Made by a program: the position numbers and the translations under genes. A stretch of 64,000 nucleotides of DNA from the NCBI GenBank assembly GCA_028554645.1, contig JAQOOI010000018.1, forward strand, positions 434,001 through 498,000, read 5' to 3'. Below the pieces are notes generated by a model. It saw only the letters and a list, made by a program, of their open reading frames with translations. It did not search any database and was not told the DNA's origin. Each line of letters begins with the position of its first letter. Position 1 is the stretch's first letter. Positions 10,601-23,525 of this stretch are shown one piece after another. This DNA is from Omphalotus guepiniiformis. Lineage: Eukaryota > Basidiomycota > Agaricomycetes > Agaricales > Omphalotaceae.

Positions 10601-13600
10601 GTATACTGCGCTCTGCTGCCCCCCCTCCTCCTACTGTACTCACGCAGGGTTGGGCCTGTTGACACTCGCAAGTACGCAAGGAAATCAGGAGATCCCCCGA
10701 CTCCAAACGAAGAAGAAGGGGAGGGAATTTAATCTGGGATCTTCTTGATGCAGAGGTTGACGCCACAAAACTCTCGTCAGGCGATATATTGTACGTTGTT
10801 CTTATGTTCTCATGGTCTTTATTTTCTCCCTGATGTATTTCGTGACGAAAACAACGGGGGTGCGTGAACGTGGTTACAAACTTGTACAGAGAGAGGAGCT
10901 TGATTCAGCTCTCCTCGCAATAAACTGGCTCCTTCAACCTTGTGGCAAGTCACCTCGCTGGACATTCTTTTAAAACATAATTTCACTCGAATTCGTCTTG
11001 ACAACTCGGCGGCCGAACTCTCGTTTTTTCCAACTCAGCGATTTTGCTTTCGTGGAAGGGGTTTAGCGAAAGTTGCAAGTATTATGTATATATGATGATG
11101 CTCCGAGCTCAGCTATAGGTCGAACTTATATACAAGAAGAAGAACCACCCGATTTCGCTCTTTACGCTCTCTGCCTTTAAATGTGTGGGAAGAGAGAACA
11201 TGAGAAGAACGGTGAAAACCTGGTTAAAACTCATCAAAAAAGAGTCCTGTATATATTCGCAAGCTACAATTTTCAAAGGGAACGATCCAGATTTAGATCA
11301 AAGGATGAAATTTTTGGACTAGGCAGAGAATTTCTAGAGGGTGACGCTTATCCTGGCCTTATCGCAACGAAAATACTTACGACAAATTGTTCCTTCTTCC
11401 CTCCAGGAAAATCTCCTTCAAGAGAGAAGTCGTCATCAATGTCATAGTGCTGTGCTCACGAGGCGCAGCAAGCTGCCAAAGCTTCTCGTACATAGCGTTC
11501 CGAGCAAATGCACACACACCATTCAGGTCCCCCTTGGGATGAACAAAATAAAAAATTTCAAAATGACTGGCCTGGATTGGGCCTGAGATTGAAAGTAGAA
11601 AAACAGTTCCCCCCATGGGTGAGAGAGAGGACAATGGCAGGACTTCTCCTGTCCTTCGAGTTACATACATCTCACCGAAAATTACTCCGTCATGCCGTCA
11701 ATTGCTATGGCCTCTCTCACACACAAGGGCGACGCCACTATCAGACCTCTCGAGAACCATCATGATATCAGGCGAACAGAATTGCTTCCGATTATAGTGG
11801 GGGGAGTTTACCGTGACGAACTGATCTTCGTATGAGCCCTCCTAATGGGATGTATTGCTTTGATGGTGAGTGAATGGGGATATATCATGATGAGCAGGAG
11901 AAGCTGATATGTATGTACCAGTATGTACCTCGGTCTATCTTACTTACAGGGTGTCTGTACATGGAACTGGAAGATGTGTCAAGGTAACCAGTGCAATGAT
12001 AAAGCATTAATGAAGGGTACGTACCGCCTTTTTTCGCTGTTCATGATTATCAGATCTCAAACCTCCCCCTTCAGCAACTGGGGTGACGTGCTCATCATAT
12101 CTCACAGAGGGTTCTACAATGTCGACACTTTCTCTGAGATCCAGAAGCACTACTATGTAACAGCTTCCTTTCCTCAGGAAATCTCGCTTCTTCAGGTTCA
12201 ATTTCCACGTCATAGGTACTCGTACAGTCCTGTTATCTCATTCTTATTCCTTTTTCACTCACTTGCGCAGTATGAAGGCATTTTCTTATCAGACATTGCA
12301 ATGATTCGAATGACGATCTCATCAATCTCTATGTTTAGACCATTCAAACGGACTCTGTGTGCAATAACGGCCGAAGGAACGAATCTATTCCGGGTTATTG
12401 TTATACGTAGGTGCTGGATCGACCTGGTTGTTATCTCTATTTACACGTTCACGGTGAGGGCGCGTCTGGAGCGCTGCCCAGTTCTCCGGGCTTAATGACA
12501 CCGACTCGGAAACTTGGCGCACCGTTCATGCTTCCGTATTTATCCTGTTTTCCTCCTCGAGGGCCTGTCACCGCCCCGGGACGCTGAATGCACCGAGCTG
12601 ACGAACCCCGACTGTTTCGGGCGCATCAACCGGATCTCTAGCGTGACTTTAGTCTGGAGAAGTGACGTCGAAGACATTTAAATATAAAAATTACATCTCT
12701 CGACGCCCACCGCCAATTTCGGAGCAATTTACCCTTCAAATCATCTGATACGCACAGTAGTATGTCGTGAAGTACACTTGTACGATTATCATTGAACATT
12801 TGGTGAAGAAACGAAAGAGAGACTAACCACTTCTGGTCCAGTGACAGCTCCTTTAACTTTAGATTCGGTCCCGCCAGATTTGAGCGGTGCATACCCCGAA
12901 TAATTTCAAAAGCTCGCATGATGCATCTCGATTCTCGTTTGCAGCGCAATCATGCCAAGTCTTGACGTCTACTAACAGAGCGCTTGGACAGGATTGTGAA
13001 ACTAATCCATTATGGGACGCAAATCGACTCACTTTCATAGAAACGCATGCATACCTATCACCATCAGCCAGCGATCACACTAGTCACCAGTGGTCCAGAC
13101 TACTGAGTAGGCAGCGAACGATGTCGATGATCTTCTGCTGCCTCTTAATGCCAACGTGCAAGACAGTTGCCCGGCGATTTCGCGATTGCTACAAATTTGG
13201 CTAGCGCGGTTACATATATGTTGTCCCGACTGTGTTTCGCAGTAGTTTCGGCTTTTCGATGTGTCATTATTTTAGTTCCTTACGGAAAACCTCAATGAGT
13301 CCGAATCGCGCAACATACTAGAGCTGCTAGATGTCGTGAGGCTTGAGTAGATGTAGAGAAACGTAACAATACATCAGAAACGCACTTGATATGCATGAAT
13401 ACAATCGAGATAGACATGAACACAAAACTCTAGTACGATGTGGACACCAGTTCACCTGTCAATCTTGTGTCAGAATCTCAGTCCAATGACACATCTTGAA
13501 TACACGAAGCGTGACAGGGTCCTTTTTTCCAGTAATTTTGCCGTGTCGGACCATTTCGTGAGCGATGAAGACATCTATGCAAGTGCGAGATCTAAGGACA

Positions 13601-14636
13601 CCCTTTGAGCCACACCTGAGTTGGTATGCCATTTCCTGCCAATGTCAAAGGTGTCGCCCTGACAGAAGACAATTACCATCGTACTAGAGAATCGGAGTTT
13701 GTTGAGCGCTGCAAACACCGTGACAACTGAACGTGGGCGGCACTGGCGAGATGCTAGCATCAATGTCAAAGCTGGTCTCATGATATTTGACATATTACAT
13801 AATCTTGATCGGGTGGCGTTCTAGTGATACAGGAGAATTGAGTCTAATGAGCAGGACGGCCCAGGAAAAGTGAAGCACACATACAGAAGGTAAAATCAAA
13901 GAGGTATGTTTATACCCAAGTTCCATCCGGACCGTTTAAAGTTTGAGAAGGAAAACACTTCAGCTTCAACGCCGATTATAGCGATTCTTCGTCTTCCAGA
14001 GCGCGTTCCAGAGCGAAGAAAAGTGAATTGCCCCACTAGATAATTTCCGACTTGACCCGCAGAGGAAAGTGACTGAGCAATCGTAGATATTTGAATGCTT
14101 GGACTAGATGTGAGCCTCGTTGAGTCTGTACCGCTGCGAGACCAGAACTTGGTTCGAAAATCAAAATTGAAGTTCTCCAGTGACGTACCTCGGCATAACG
14201 CGTCTAGGAAATCCGTGAGTGGATGAAAAACAAAAACATAAACGTCGTAGTTGACATTACAAGAGCCGCAACTCGTCAAGGCTAAGGAAGACACGCAACC
14301 TGAAATACAGAAATAAAAGCACTTGCTTGTTTTTCCGTCTATATGGCCCTCATTGTCCTCAGAAAACAAAGTGCGAAGCCTGTATCACTGTATGTTCCGA
14401 AGAGAGGCTAAGTCCGATAATTCCTACATTCCCACGGACGGAAGGAGTGCGTTGCGTTCGGTGGTGATCGGTGTGGGGGGACTATCTATTACCCAGCGAT
14501 GACTGTACACTGAAATCGCGTCTTATTCACGCCTTATATTCATCGCTTCAGGCTCCAGCGTGCAAGAACATAAATTCAAACATCGGCCAAGCTCGAGTCA
14601 CTACTAGCATTCGTTTAACATTCTCTGTTGATTTCA
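7665..14636. other. About 7 kb gene-poor region
   Basis: No gene, tRNA or transposon protein could be recognised. The first 400 bp look like 3' UTR of the Ecl1-like gene, with a (CA)n run near 7923-7934 and a (TC)n run near 7985-8001. The longest open frames (11923-12495 plus, 13896-14369 minus) have no family resemblance or protein-like conservation I can see. Splice-like motifs near 11900-12020 (GTATGTAC, CTTACTTACAG, GTAACCAG) could belong to a non-coding transcript, but this is weak. It may hold long regulatory regions. Confidence 0.5.
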
Positions 14637-16011
14637 ATGTCACGCACAATCAAGACTAGTTTAACTAAGCTTTTGGGCACGTCGCGCAGCTTCGTATTCT
14701 GGATGGTACAAACGTCTGATGGATTGCTTGAATTTCAGGCATCCGTACACCAGTGGTTTGTCCCCCTATGGCTGGCGTTAGCGGAGGTACCCTTCTTCCA
14801 AGTCACAAGAACATCCATTAATGTTATATAGGCGCTCTGGCTGCTCGCGTTACTGCAGGTGGCGGTTTCGGCTTCATATCGTGCGATCATACCGTATCTG
14901 CCTTACTGAGAACACGGTTTGTAAAACCGTCCTTCTGATATACAGTGCAGGCTACGACTCTGTGGAGAAATTGAAAGGACATCTACAGCAAGCTCGTTCC
15001 ATCTTAAATCGTAATGGAAACGACTCGGAACCACTTCCGATCGGAGTGGGATTCTTCGCTTGGAACCTCGAGAAAGGGGATCTCAAAACTGCTCGACTGT
15101 TCATCGAAACGGCATTACAGAGCAACGTACAAGCACTATGGTTCGCATTCGGTAACGAATTGAAGAAATGGATCCAGCTTGTTCGCGAACTCAGTACTTC
15201 AAGCCGTAACAAACCCGTCGTTTTTGTTCAAGTCACTTCTGTAGAAGATGCTCTTCTTGCTGTCGAAGATTGGGGGGCAGATGTAGTGGTCGCTCAAGGT
15301 AAGCATCGGTTTTGTTATACGCGCTACATTAAATTTACGTTAACGCAGGCATTGAATCGGGAGGACATGGTAGTCGACTGGCCCCACCCCTCTTCACCTT
15401 GGTTTCCAGCGTTCTGGCTCGTCTGCCACCACAAAATCGTACCCCAATTGTAGCAGCGGGCGGTATCGCCAATGGCGCACAAGTAGCTTCCCTCTTGACC
15501 CTTGGGGTTTCCGGAGTGGTTCTCGGCACACGCTTCCTCTTGTCACCTGAAAGCATGTATTCTGACGTCCAGCGAGAAGCGTTGATCAAAGCCGATTATT
15601 CTTCCACTGTACGTACCATGGCCTTTGACCAGGCAAGAGGTACCTTGGACTGGCCTCCTAATATCGATGGTAGAGGCTTACGAAACGGTCGGTTTGACAT
15701 GCAATCACCGTGTTCTTAGTTTGTACACATGTGTTGACCGTTTTGAGCTAGATACTGTCCGCGATTATGAGGCAGGCATTGACAACGAACTACTCCAGAC
15801 CAAATTCAGAGAAGGGATAAAGAACGGTGATCACAGTCGAATTCTCGTGTGGGCAGGTACAGGCGTAGGTCTGATGAACGTAATAAAGCCAGCTTCAGTG
15901 AGTGCGAACTTGTTGTCCATTCAATGTCTCTTCCGACTTTGCCCGTAGGATCTTGTTCAAGATCTCCACAGGGAGTGTGAAGATGCACTGAAGGCTGCCG
16001 CCCGGCTGTGA
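14637..16011 (+). CDS. Nitronate monooxygenase (2-nitropropane dioxygenase family)
   Basis: FMN-dependent TIM-barrel enzyme that oxidises toxic alkyl nitronates to carbonyl compounds and nitrite. Seven exons (14637-14676, 14739-14786, 14832-14880, 14946-15298, 15349-15687, 15752-15897, 15949-16011) give 345 residues. Visible motifs: LTKLLGIRTPVVCPPMAG at the N-terminus, GALAARVTAGGGFGF, GVGFFAW, the catalytic/FMN segment GIESGGHG, and the phosphate-binding AAGGIANG and LGTRFLLS. The first intron only restores the LLG-IRTPVV register if it begins with GC (14677) and ends TTTCAG at 14738, an apparent GC-AG intron. The C-terminus is DLVQDLHRECEDALKAAARL. Confidence 0.9.
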
Positions 16012-16117
16012 GACTCAGGAATTACAACAAGTAAGCAAATAAAGGATGTATAGTACAAAGAGATGAATAGTGTACACAAAAACTATGTACATTTCTTACG
16101 TTTTCGAATCACATTCC

Positions 16118-19100
16118 CTAATGAACAATTTCTACTGTCAAGTCTCCTTGGTTGATGGAATCGCCTGTGAAGTGATGTCTGTCGGAACAAAGACAGAGGA
16201 AGAGGAAGCCAAGTTAACATACCTTCTTGTACAACAACACGCTTGATATGCCCGGAGACAGGGGCGGTGACCGCGGATTCCATCTACGTGTACAATGTCA
16301 GTAAACGCTCAAGAAATCAGGACATGCGGCGAACCTTCATTGCACTCAACACTACACAGATGAATATCACCTCAGTAATCAAAGACATCTTGGCAATTTT
16401 GAACACTTACCACAAACGGGATCTCCCTTCTTTATTTCTTGGCCCTCCTTGACTCTCACCTCTACAACAACACCAGACATCGGAGCACCCACGGAACCTG
16501 GGTCCGTCGTCGCCTTCTCCCGTGAAACAGTTTCCACCGCAGAATTCTTGTCCTCCACAGACACTGCCCGAACCTGATGATCACAGCGAATTGTCAAAGT
16601 TTGAATTAGATGAGCATGCGAAGATCTCTTTACCTCTCCATTGACTTCAAACCATACATCACGCTGGGCATGTCCTTCCACAACAGGACCAACGGCCATA
16701 AGGCGGATGATCAAGGTCTTGCCCTTTTCGATCGATATGTGCATCTCTTCACCGACATCGGGACGACCAAGGAAATAACGAGTGGGTATCACACTGCAAA
16801 GATAATCAATAACGGTAGTCAGAATACAGGGGGTTATCCCGTAAGTCATACCTCAGATCACCGTATCTCTCTATGAAACCTTGATACTCTTCGAAAACCT
16901 GTACGCATGTAAGAAAGATGTGCATGTAACAAAGCTGTTGGGTCATCACAAACCTTGGGATACATGACATAGGACGTCACATCTGCATCTGTGATGTGTT
17001 TACCGAACTTGCTGCGCAGTTCCGCCTTGATCTTCTTGAAGTCCAATGGTTCCAAACTCGCCCCAGGTCGCCCATCAATTCTAGGTTTATTTCTAATGAT
17101 GTGTGTGCGTAGAGGCTCTGGGAAACCTCCCACCGGTTGACCGAGGTAACCTTGGAAGAACTCAACCACCGATGAAGGGAAGTCGAGATGCTCGGCGCGT
17201 GAGAGGACGTCGTTCTTGCTGAAGGAATTGGAAGTCATCCATTGCGCGAAATCACCAACGACCTTTGACGATGGTGTGACCTACAAAGATAAAGATAGTG
17301 AGTAGAACATTCTGCATCGAAAGGGATGCTCGGGGACCTTGATAATATTGCCACACTGCGATCGTTCAACACATCAGAACAACATCGAAAAAATTTCATG
17401 GTCTCATGGTGCTTACAAGTTCGTTAGCTTCGATGTATTTTTGTTTGATGACTTGAATAGGTTTCATGAGTTATCATACCGCTATCACAAAAGGTAGAAA
17501 GTTACCAGTCCACTGTGTCCCGAGACCCAGCTGGGAAGCTTGGAACTAATGCCGGAATGGCCGTCAGTAACAGGCTTCATGGAACGGATGACACACACGC
17601 ATACCATGAGGTTGGTGTATTGACCTCCAGGCATCTCATGATCGAAGACACTTGAATCAGAAGCACGAACGTTCGCCTCGAAACAGGAATACAGTATTCG
17701 CGCTTGACTCCAGTACAAGTTCAAAGCCTGAATATCTTCATAGCGAATGCCAGTGCCAAGAGACGTCTGTTCCAATGCCATGCACACGGCACCCATCGAA
17801 GGCTGCGATGTTAAACCGGACATGCCTAAATTCGACCGCGTGAGTATCCATATGGCGATGAAGACTTCTCGTACTTACTATCAATAGCAACATCCACAAC
17901 ATCTGCACCTGCAGCAGCACAAGCAAGCATGCTGGCAGCGGCAATACCCGCAGTGTCGTGAGAGTGAACATGAATGGGTAGGTCAGGGTACTTCTTACGA
18001 ATCGTGCCAATGAGGCTAATAGTTTAAATATACGAGTGAGTCGACTGAAGGAAGGTGCGTTTTCTATGACACTCACAGCTTGGCGGCTTCAGGTTTTAGT
18101 AAACCGGCCATGTCTTTGATTCCAAGGACGTGAATGCCCTCCTGAACCAACTGTTCGACGAAGTCGAGATAGTACTGAAGAGTGTACTTGGTTTCCTTAG
18201 GGCTTGCTACATCACCACTGTAACACACGACGGCTTCACAGACACCGCCAGCTTTCTTGGCAGCGTCGATGCCGAGTCGCATCTAGAATAAAAACAGGTA
18301 AGCAAGGCGAATATGTTGAGACACCCCAAGTTTTATTTACGTTTTCTAATACCGGTTGCTATTGAGTGCAGGTTCACGGGGAAATATTATGAACACTCAC
18401 CGAAATAGTTCAATGAATCAAACACTCGGAAGATATCAAGACCATTCTCGACAGCCTTTTTGGAGAAGTCGTAGATGGCGTTGTCACTAAATATCATCGG
18501 GGTGAGAGAAGCGACAGATAACGGGAAGCCAACCAAGAACATACGGATAACTAGTGTACCCCACACCGTTGGCGCCACGAACGAGAGCTTGGAAGGGAAT
18601 ATTGGGGACCAATTTACGCAAAGTACGCTGCATGTGAGCATTGCGTCAATAACGACCCTTCGAACCTTCTTTCACTACGTACCAGCCTCTCCCAAGGATC
18701 TTCATACAAAAACCTCATCGCCACATCGAAAGTAGCACCACCCCAGCACTCCAGACTGTATGCATTGGCAAGTGCGTAACTAGTCTCCTTCGCAATATTG
18801 ACCATGTCGATCGTTCTTAAACGGGTAGCGAGCAGAGATTGATGAGCATCACGCCAAGTGGTGTCCATGATAAGTACACCAGGATAGTCGCGGACCGCTT
18901 TGGCGAATGCCTCGGGACCTTTCTCGACGATGATGTTTCGCCATCCGACTTCGCAAGGGAAAGAAGTGTCAAGGGGAGGTCCGTTCGGGTCGTCGCGGTT
19001 CGCGAACTTGGGAATGACAATATCATCTTTGAGACCTGGTTCACCCTATTGTATGCGTCCACATCAGTCTCGAAGGCCAAGACGTATAGACCATGATATA

Positions 19101-21197
19101 CAACTCACACTTTGACCTTTAATGGAGCTGCCGTTGACAGCGAGGTCCCCGAGGTAGGCTAGCAACTTCTGGGCACGGTTCTGGCTTTGGACAAGCTTGA
19201 AGAGGTCGGGAGTATCGTCAATAAACTGAACAGAGCAAGCACATGAGCTATCGCGGTCTCCGAAAGAGCAAACTTCTCACCGTAGTCCAAGTCTTACCAC
19301 CAATGAAGATATCGTGGGTTAAAAGGCGGAACAAGAAAGGAATGTTGGTCTGACAGCGGGGTTATACAATCAACATTTCTCACATGTACCGGCAATACTG
19401 ACCTTAACACCACGAATACGGAACTCAACCAGGGCACGGAGCATCTTTCGGCGTGCAACCTCGTATGTCGTTCCGCTGACGGTACATTTCACGAGTAAAC
19501 TATCGTAGTGAGGCTAGACAAAATCATTTGTTCAGTCAATATATCCCATTCTATGACGAATGACACCCTCACTGTGATTTGGGCACCAGCAAAACCGGAA
19601 GACGCATCGAGACGCACTCCGTTCCCGCCTGCGCTGCGATAGACTTCGATCTTACCGGTATCAGGTTGGAAGTTTTGTGAAGCGTCTTCAGTGGTGATAC
19701 GGCATTGAATAGCAAAACCACGTTTGGTGATCGCCTCTTGAGTGAGCCCAAGCTGAGGAAGAGTTGCACCAGCAGCAATTTGAATTTGAGCAGCAACGAT
19801 GTCAATCCCAGTGATCTCCTCTGTAAATAAACTTAGGTAATCAAGTCAGATTCGGCTCGAACCGGGGTAACTCACCTGTGATAGTATGCTCGACTTGAAT
19901 ACGTGGGTTAATTTCAATGAAATAATGGCGTCCCATTTGGTCGACGAGGAACTCCGCAGTTCCCGCATTCCTGTATCCAACACTCTTTGCTAGCTTGATA
20001 GCATCGGCCAAGATCGCTTGCCTGACCTCCTCCGGAAGATGAGTAGCAGGAGCAACTTCGACGACCTTCTGATGTCTCCTTTGTACTGAGCAATCACGCT
20101 CGAACAGATGAATGGTGTTGCCTTGAGCATCGGCAAGCAATTGCACCTCAATGTGACGAGGGCGCTCGAGGAAGCGTTCGATGAAGACCGTTCCATCACC
20201 GAAAGCAGCCTTGGCTTCACTAACAGCGCGTTCAAAAGAAGTTTTGAACTCGGATTGATCGCGCACGACACGCATTCCGCGACCTCCGCCTCCCATAGCG
20301 GCCTTTATGATGACTTTGTGACGCGTTATATGCTATATTCGCGCTCAATACATAATAAATTACTCACCTGGGAAGCCGTATTCCTGAATGAAGCTCTCTC
20401 CATCAGTGTAAGAATCGACCGGTCCTGGTGTGCCGGGAACAACAGGAACCCCGACCTTCATGGCTACAATCATTTATTTAAGAAGACATGCCAAGCATCC
20501 TTCAAAGTCACTTACCCAATGTACGTGCCTTGGTCTTGTCTCCCAGGCCATCAATCACTTCAGGAGAAGGGCCGATGAAAGCAAGACCAGCTTGCTCCAC
20601 CTTTCTCGCGAATTCAGCATTCTCAGACAAGAAACCATATCTACGAGCTAAGTCAGACGTCCGAGGGAGAAGGAAGCCTTTGCGAGCTTACCCGGGATGG
20701 ATCATGTCGACGCCATGCTCTAAAGCAATCTTGATGATATCATCCTGAGCGAGATATGCACCGACAGGGGTGAGGCCTTTGCCCACTTGATAAGCTTCAT
20801 CAGCCTGTAACGGAACCCCGAGTTAGGTCAAGCGGGGGAAGCGAAGAAGCAGGGATGCCTCGAGACGAACCTTCTGACGATGAGCAGACAAACGATCCTC
20901 GAAAGAATAGATCGCGACAGTATGCATAGCAAGCTCATGAGCCGTTCTAAAAACACGAATAGCAATTTCCTGGGGATGAAAGTAGATTAGGAAGAGTGTC
21001 TCAAAAGAGTGGTTACCCCAACGAATTGAACGTACACCGCGATTGGCGACCAAAATTTTGGTCAAAGGACCGCTGTGGCCTGCAGCTTTCCTTCTCATCG
21101 TCTGAATAGAGTGCACTGGCGTGCCAGGCGCGCTGGGAGTGCCAGCGAATATCGATGCAAGTCTGGGAGGATGTAGTGAGGGGGTTGCTGAGGACAT
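16118..21197 (-). CDS. PYC: Pyruvate carboxylase (cytosolic, biotin-dependent)
   Basis: Anaplerotic enzyme converting pyruvate, bicarbonate and ATP to oxaloacetate. It is a large minus-strand gene broken by many short introns. In order: a 50-residue N-terminus without an obvious transit peptide, the biotin-carboxylase start [21 protein letters not shown], the ATP-grasp loop [37 protein letters not shown] and [13 protein letters not shown]; the carboxyltransferase start [16 protein letters not shown], then [43 protein letters not shown] and [20 protein letters not shown]; and the biotinyl domain. The biotinylation motif VLSAMKM spans splice junctions: a 17 nt exon (16335-16351) encodes most of it and [11 protein letters not shown] follows. 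The end is GDLTVEIVH then TAG. Confidence 0.96.
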
Positions 21198-21573
21198 GGT
21201 GGTTCAGGTTGAAGTTGCAGTGAGCCGAGAGACTTGGCTGGGGTACTTAATTAGATGAGAATTCGAGATAAAATGTAAATGTAAAGCGCGTACATAAGCA
21301 TAGCCGGTCCGCTCTTATCAAAACGATTGCGGTTCTAAACAATTCGCCTCTCTAAACACTCTTTTTCGTTACGTTCTGAAGCTCTTTGGCGACAAATCGG
21401 CCTTAGGGCGGTGCTAATTCCTACTCGACATTGCAGCCTCCACTGTTCAAGACAACATATACTTCATGATAAGTATTGAATTATGGCCGGTCTTCCGGCG
21501 CCATCTATCGCATATCTAATCCGTCCTGATCACCTGTCCGTCACCTTGCGGTAAAGTCTGAGTCTACACATTC
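21198..21573. other. Intergenic: pyruvate carboxylase promoter and transporter 3' flank
   Basis: 376 bp holding the upstream region of the pyruvate carboxylase gene and the 3' end of the GDP-mannose transporter gene. I see no gene or clear repeat. Confidence 0.6.
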
Positions 21574-23153
21574 CTAAGACTTCCGACTCGAGAGGGGTAT
21601 AATACCATCATTCTGCATCCGACTTTCAGCCTTTTTCTGGTTGTTTTTGGCCACAGCATACAAAAGTCCAGCGAAAAATCCCACACTAATCGCTGATACT
21701 GACCCGAAAGTCACCGCGTCACCAAAGAACAGCATACCTGATGCTGCAACTGGTAACTTGTTGAGAGCGCCAACCATGCTGTGTTTCAAAGAAATGTCAA
21801 TGGCAACCTATACCAGCAAAGCAATAGAATCGTGTCGTACCTGTACGTTGTGCTGCTCGTCACTCGTACACACCAGGCGGTGGTATACGAGATACCCACT
21901 GCGGCTGCTCCAGAGAATGCAATCGCCATCAATAAGAAGGTTCGTGTCTCTTCAGGGCTGATGGGAAATGCGTCACTAGGCAAAAGATCGAGGACGAGAG
22001 GAATGCTCACAAGTTGCGGGTCAGGTTTTCAGTTCCCCAATCCTCCAGCACGATGGAGAAGAGAGCAAGTACAGGTATAGAGAGAAGATTAGAGTAGAAC
22101 ATTGAATCCCAATCCGAGAATCCCGTCATTTTGATTCGTTTTCGCATTGTGAGTACCTAAAGCAGTAATGCATTGTAACGTCATTTCCGCGCAGGTGGCA
22201 ATGCAATAGTTGCTACCACTCACGTACGCAGCACTAGACAAGCAGTTGACCATCATCCAGAAGTATCCAATATTAAGTCGATGCACCACGTCCGTGACAT
22301 CTTGTAAAGAACCTAGACTGATACTTGTGCCAGTAGTAGGCAGAGAGTCAGTCAACGCGTTCGATACATCGGACCAGGCAGCAATGACAGAAGAAAAGAC
22401 CTAAGGAATGATATCGGTACTGCAATTTACTCTGGATGCTTCAATGAGACTGACCATGAAAATGAACGATACAAATGTAAGGCCAGTGACTCTTCCACCA
22501 AACCAAAGGACTTCTCCGTATGCCTTTCCAGAGAATAAGTGGAATGATCAGGGGTTAGGTACAGGCGCCACTCACAATCAAAATGATTGTCAAGTTCTTA
22601 AATATGGTGTACACTGGTATACTCAAAAATTGCTGCAAAAAAAAATCAGCAGGAGTTACAAGGACCGGTGTACCAATCTTACCAGACTCTTTGACCCCGT
22701 GTATATCACCATTACAAGCATGAAGCTTATTGGGAACCAGGCCTTGGCGTCTTGCCAATCAAAAGCTCTAAATGATATGATTCCCATCTTCTTGACAGTC
22801 GTCACGACTGCTATGCACACAGTAGACTGTATACACAGTAGCAGAAAATTCATTGAGAAGTGTGCGCCTGAAACAACAAACTACAGGGGATTTTAACGTC
22901 AAAAGTCACGATAGGGTGCGAGAAACGCACCTTGTTCACAACCGTCATAAGGATGGAAGCAAGACAGTAGCACAGTATTGAAGGCACTGGGAAACAGTAG
23001 AGAAATCAGTTCATCGTCATTCTCGGAGAACGACAAGCAACGCACAGCTTGTATTTGTGCGGCCTGCTCTAGAGAAGAACCAGTTGCCATGGCCTTCTTC
23101 ACTTCTGCGGCATCTCTGTCTCGTTCAGAAGATGGTTTGCTGGTAGAAGCCAT
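21574..23153 (-). CDS. VRG4: GDP-mannose transporter (VRG4-like nucleotide-sugar transporter)
   Basis: Golgi multipass antiporter that imports GDP-mannose for glycoprotein and glycolipid mannosylation. It is a minus-strand gene with several short introns. The N-terminus ([22 protein letters not shown]) is cytosolic and acidic/basic. Conserved blocks: the [19 protein letters not shown] membrane segment, [27 protein letters not shown] in pieces, [47 protein letters not shown], and the substrate-binding signature [12 protein letters not shown] that defines the GDP-mannose transporter subgroup. The last transmembrane helix ([19 protein letters not shown]) is followed by the short tail [15 protein letters not shown]. 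Exon limits were not all resolved. Confidence 0.9.
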
Positions 23154-23525
23154 GATGAAAAAGGAATGCTAGCTGAAACTTGAAGCAACGATGAAGATCC
23201 AACTCCACGTTGTGTCGCAGATATTAAAGTTGAAGAGATATTCGCATAAACGGGATAAAGTAGTATTTAAGCGCTTCTGTGCTAGCACTCCTGAAAGTAA
23301 GGGCCAGGGCAGTAGCGTTAGTGCTGTTGAAACGCACAGAACTTGTCAGACTCAGAAAGCGAACAGGAGGAGAGCAAAGTCCGTCCTTCGGGCCGCTCGC
23401 AAGCGCTTAGCATCCACGTGTCCGCATATTGCTATATATGGACACTAATACACAGCCACAGCTAAGCGATAATTCTCACTCTCCCCGTCTCCCCGCGTTG
23501 AATCCAGAGATTTTTTATAAATTTA
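23154..23525. promoter_or_regulatory. Divergent intergenic region, GDP-mannose transporter / glycosyltransferase
   Basis: 372 bp between two divergently transcribed Golgi-type genes. A TATATA-like stretch (GCTATATATGG) at about 23430-23440 lies roughly 90 bp before the glycosyltransferase ATG at 23526. A functional promoter is inferred from position only. Confidence 0.45.

Noticed and set aside
11923..12495. 190-codon plus-strand open frame in the gene-poor region
   Set aside because: No family resemblance, and it contains several strong splice-like motifs that would interrupt it. Length alone does not support a gene here.
13896..14369. 157-codon minus-strand open frame upstream of nitronate monooxygenase
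   Set aside because: Low-complexity Ser/Phe/Val composition without motifs, and no supporting exons found.
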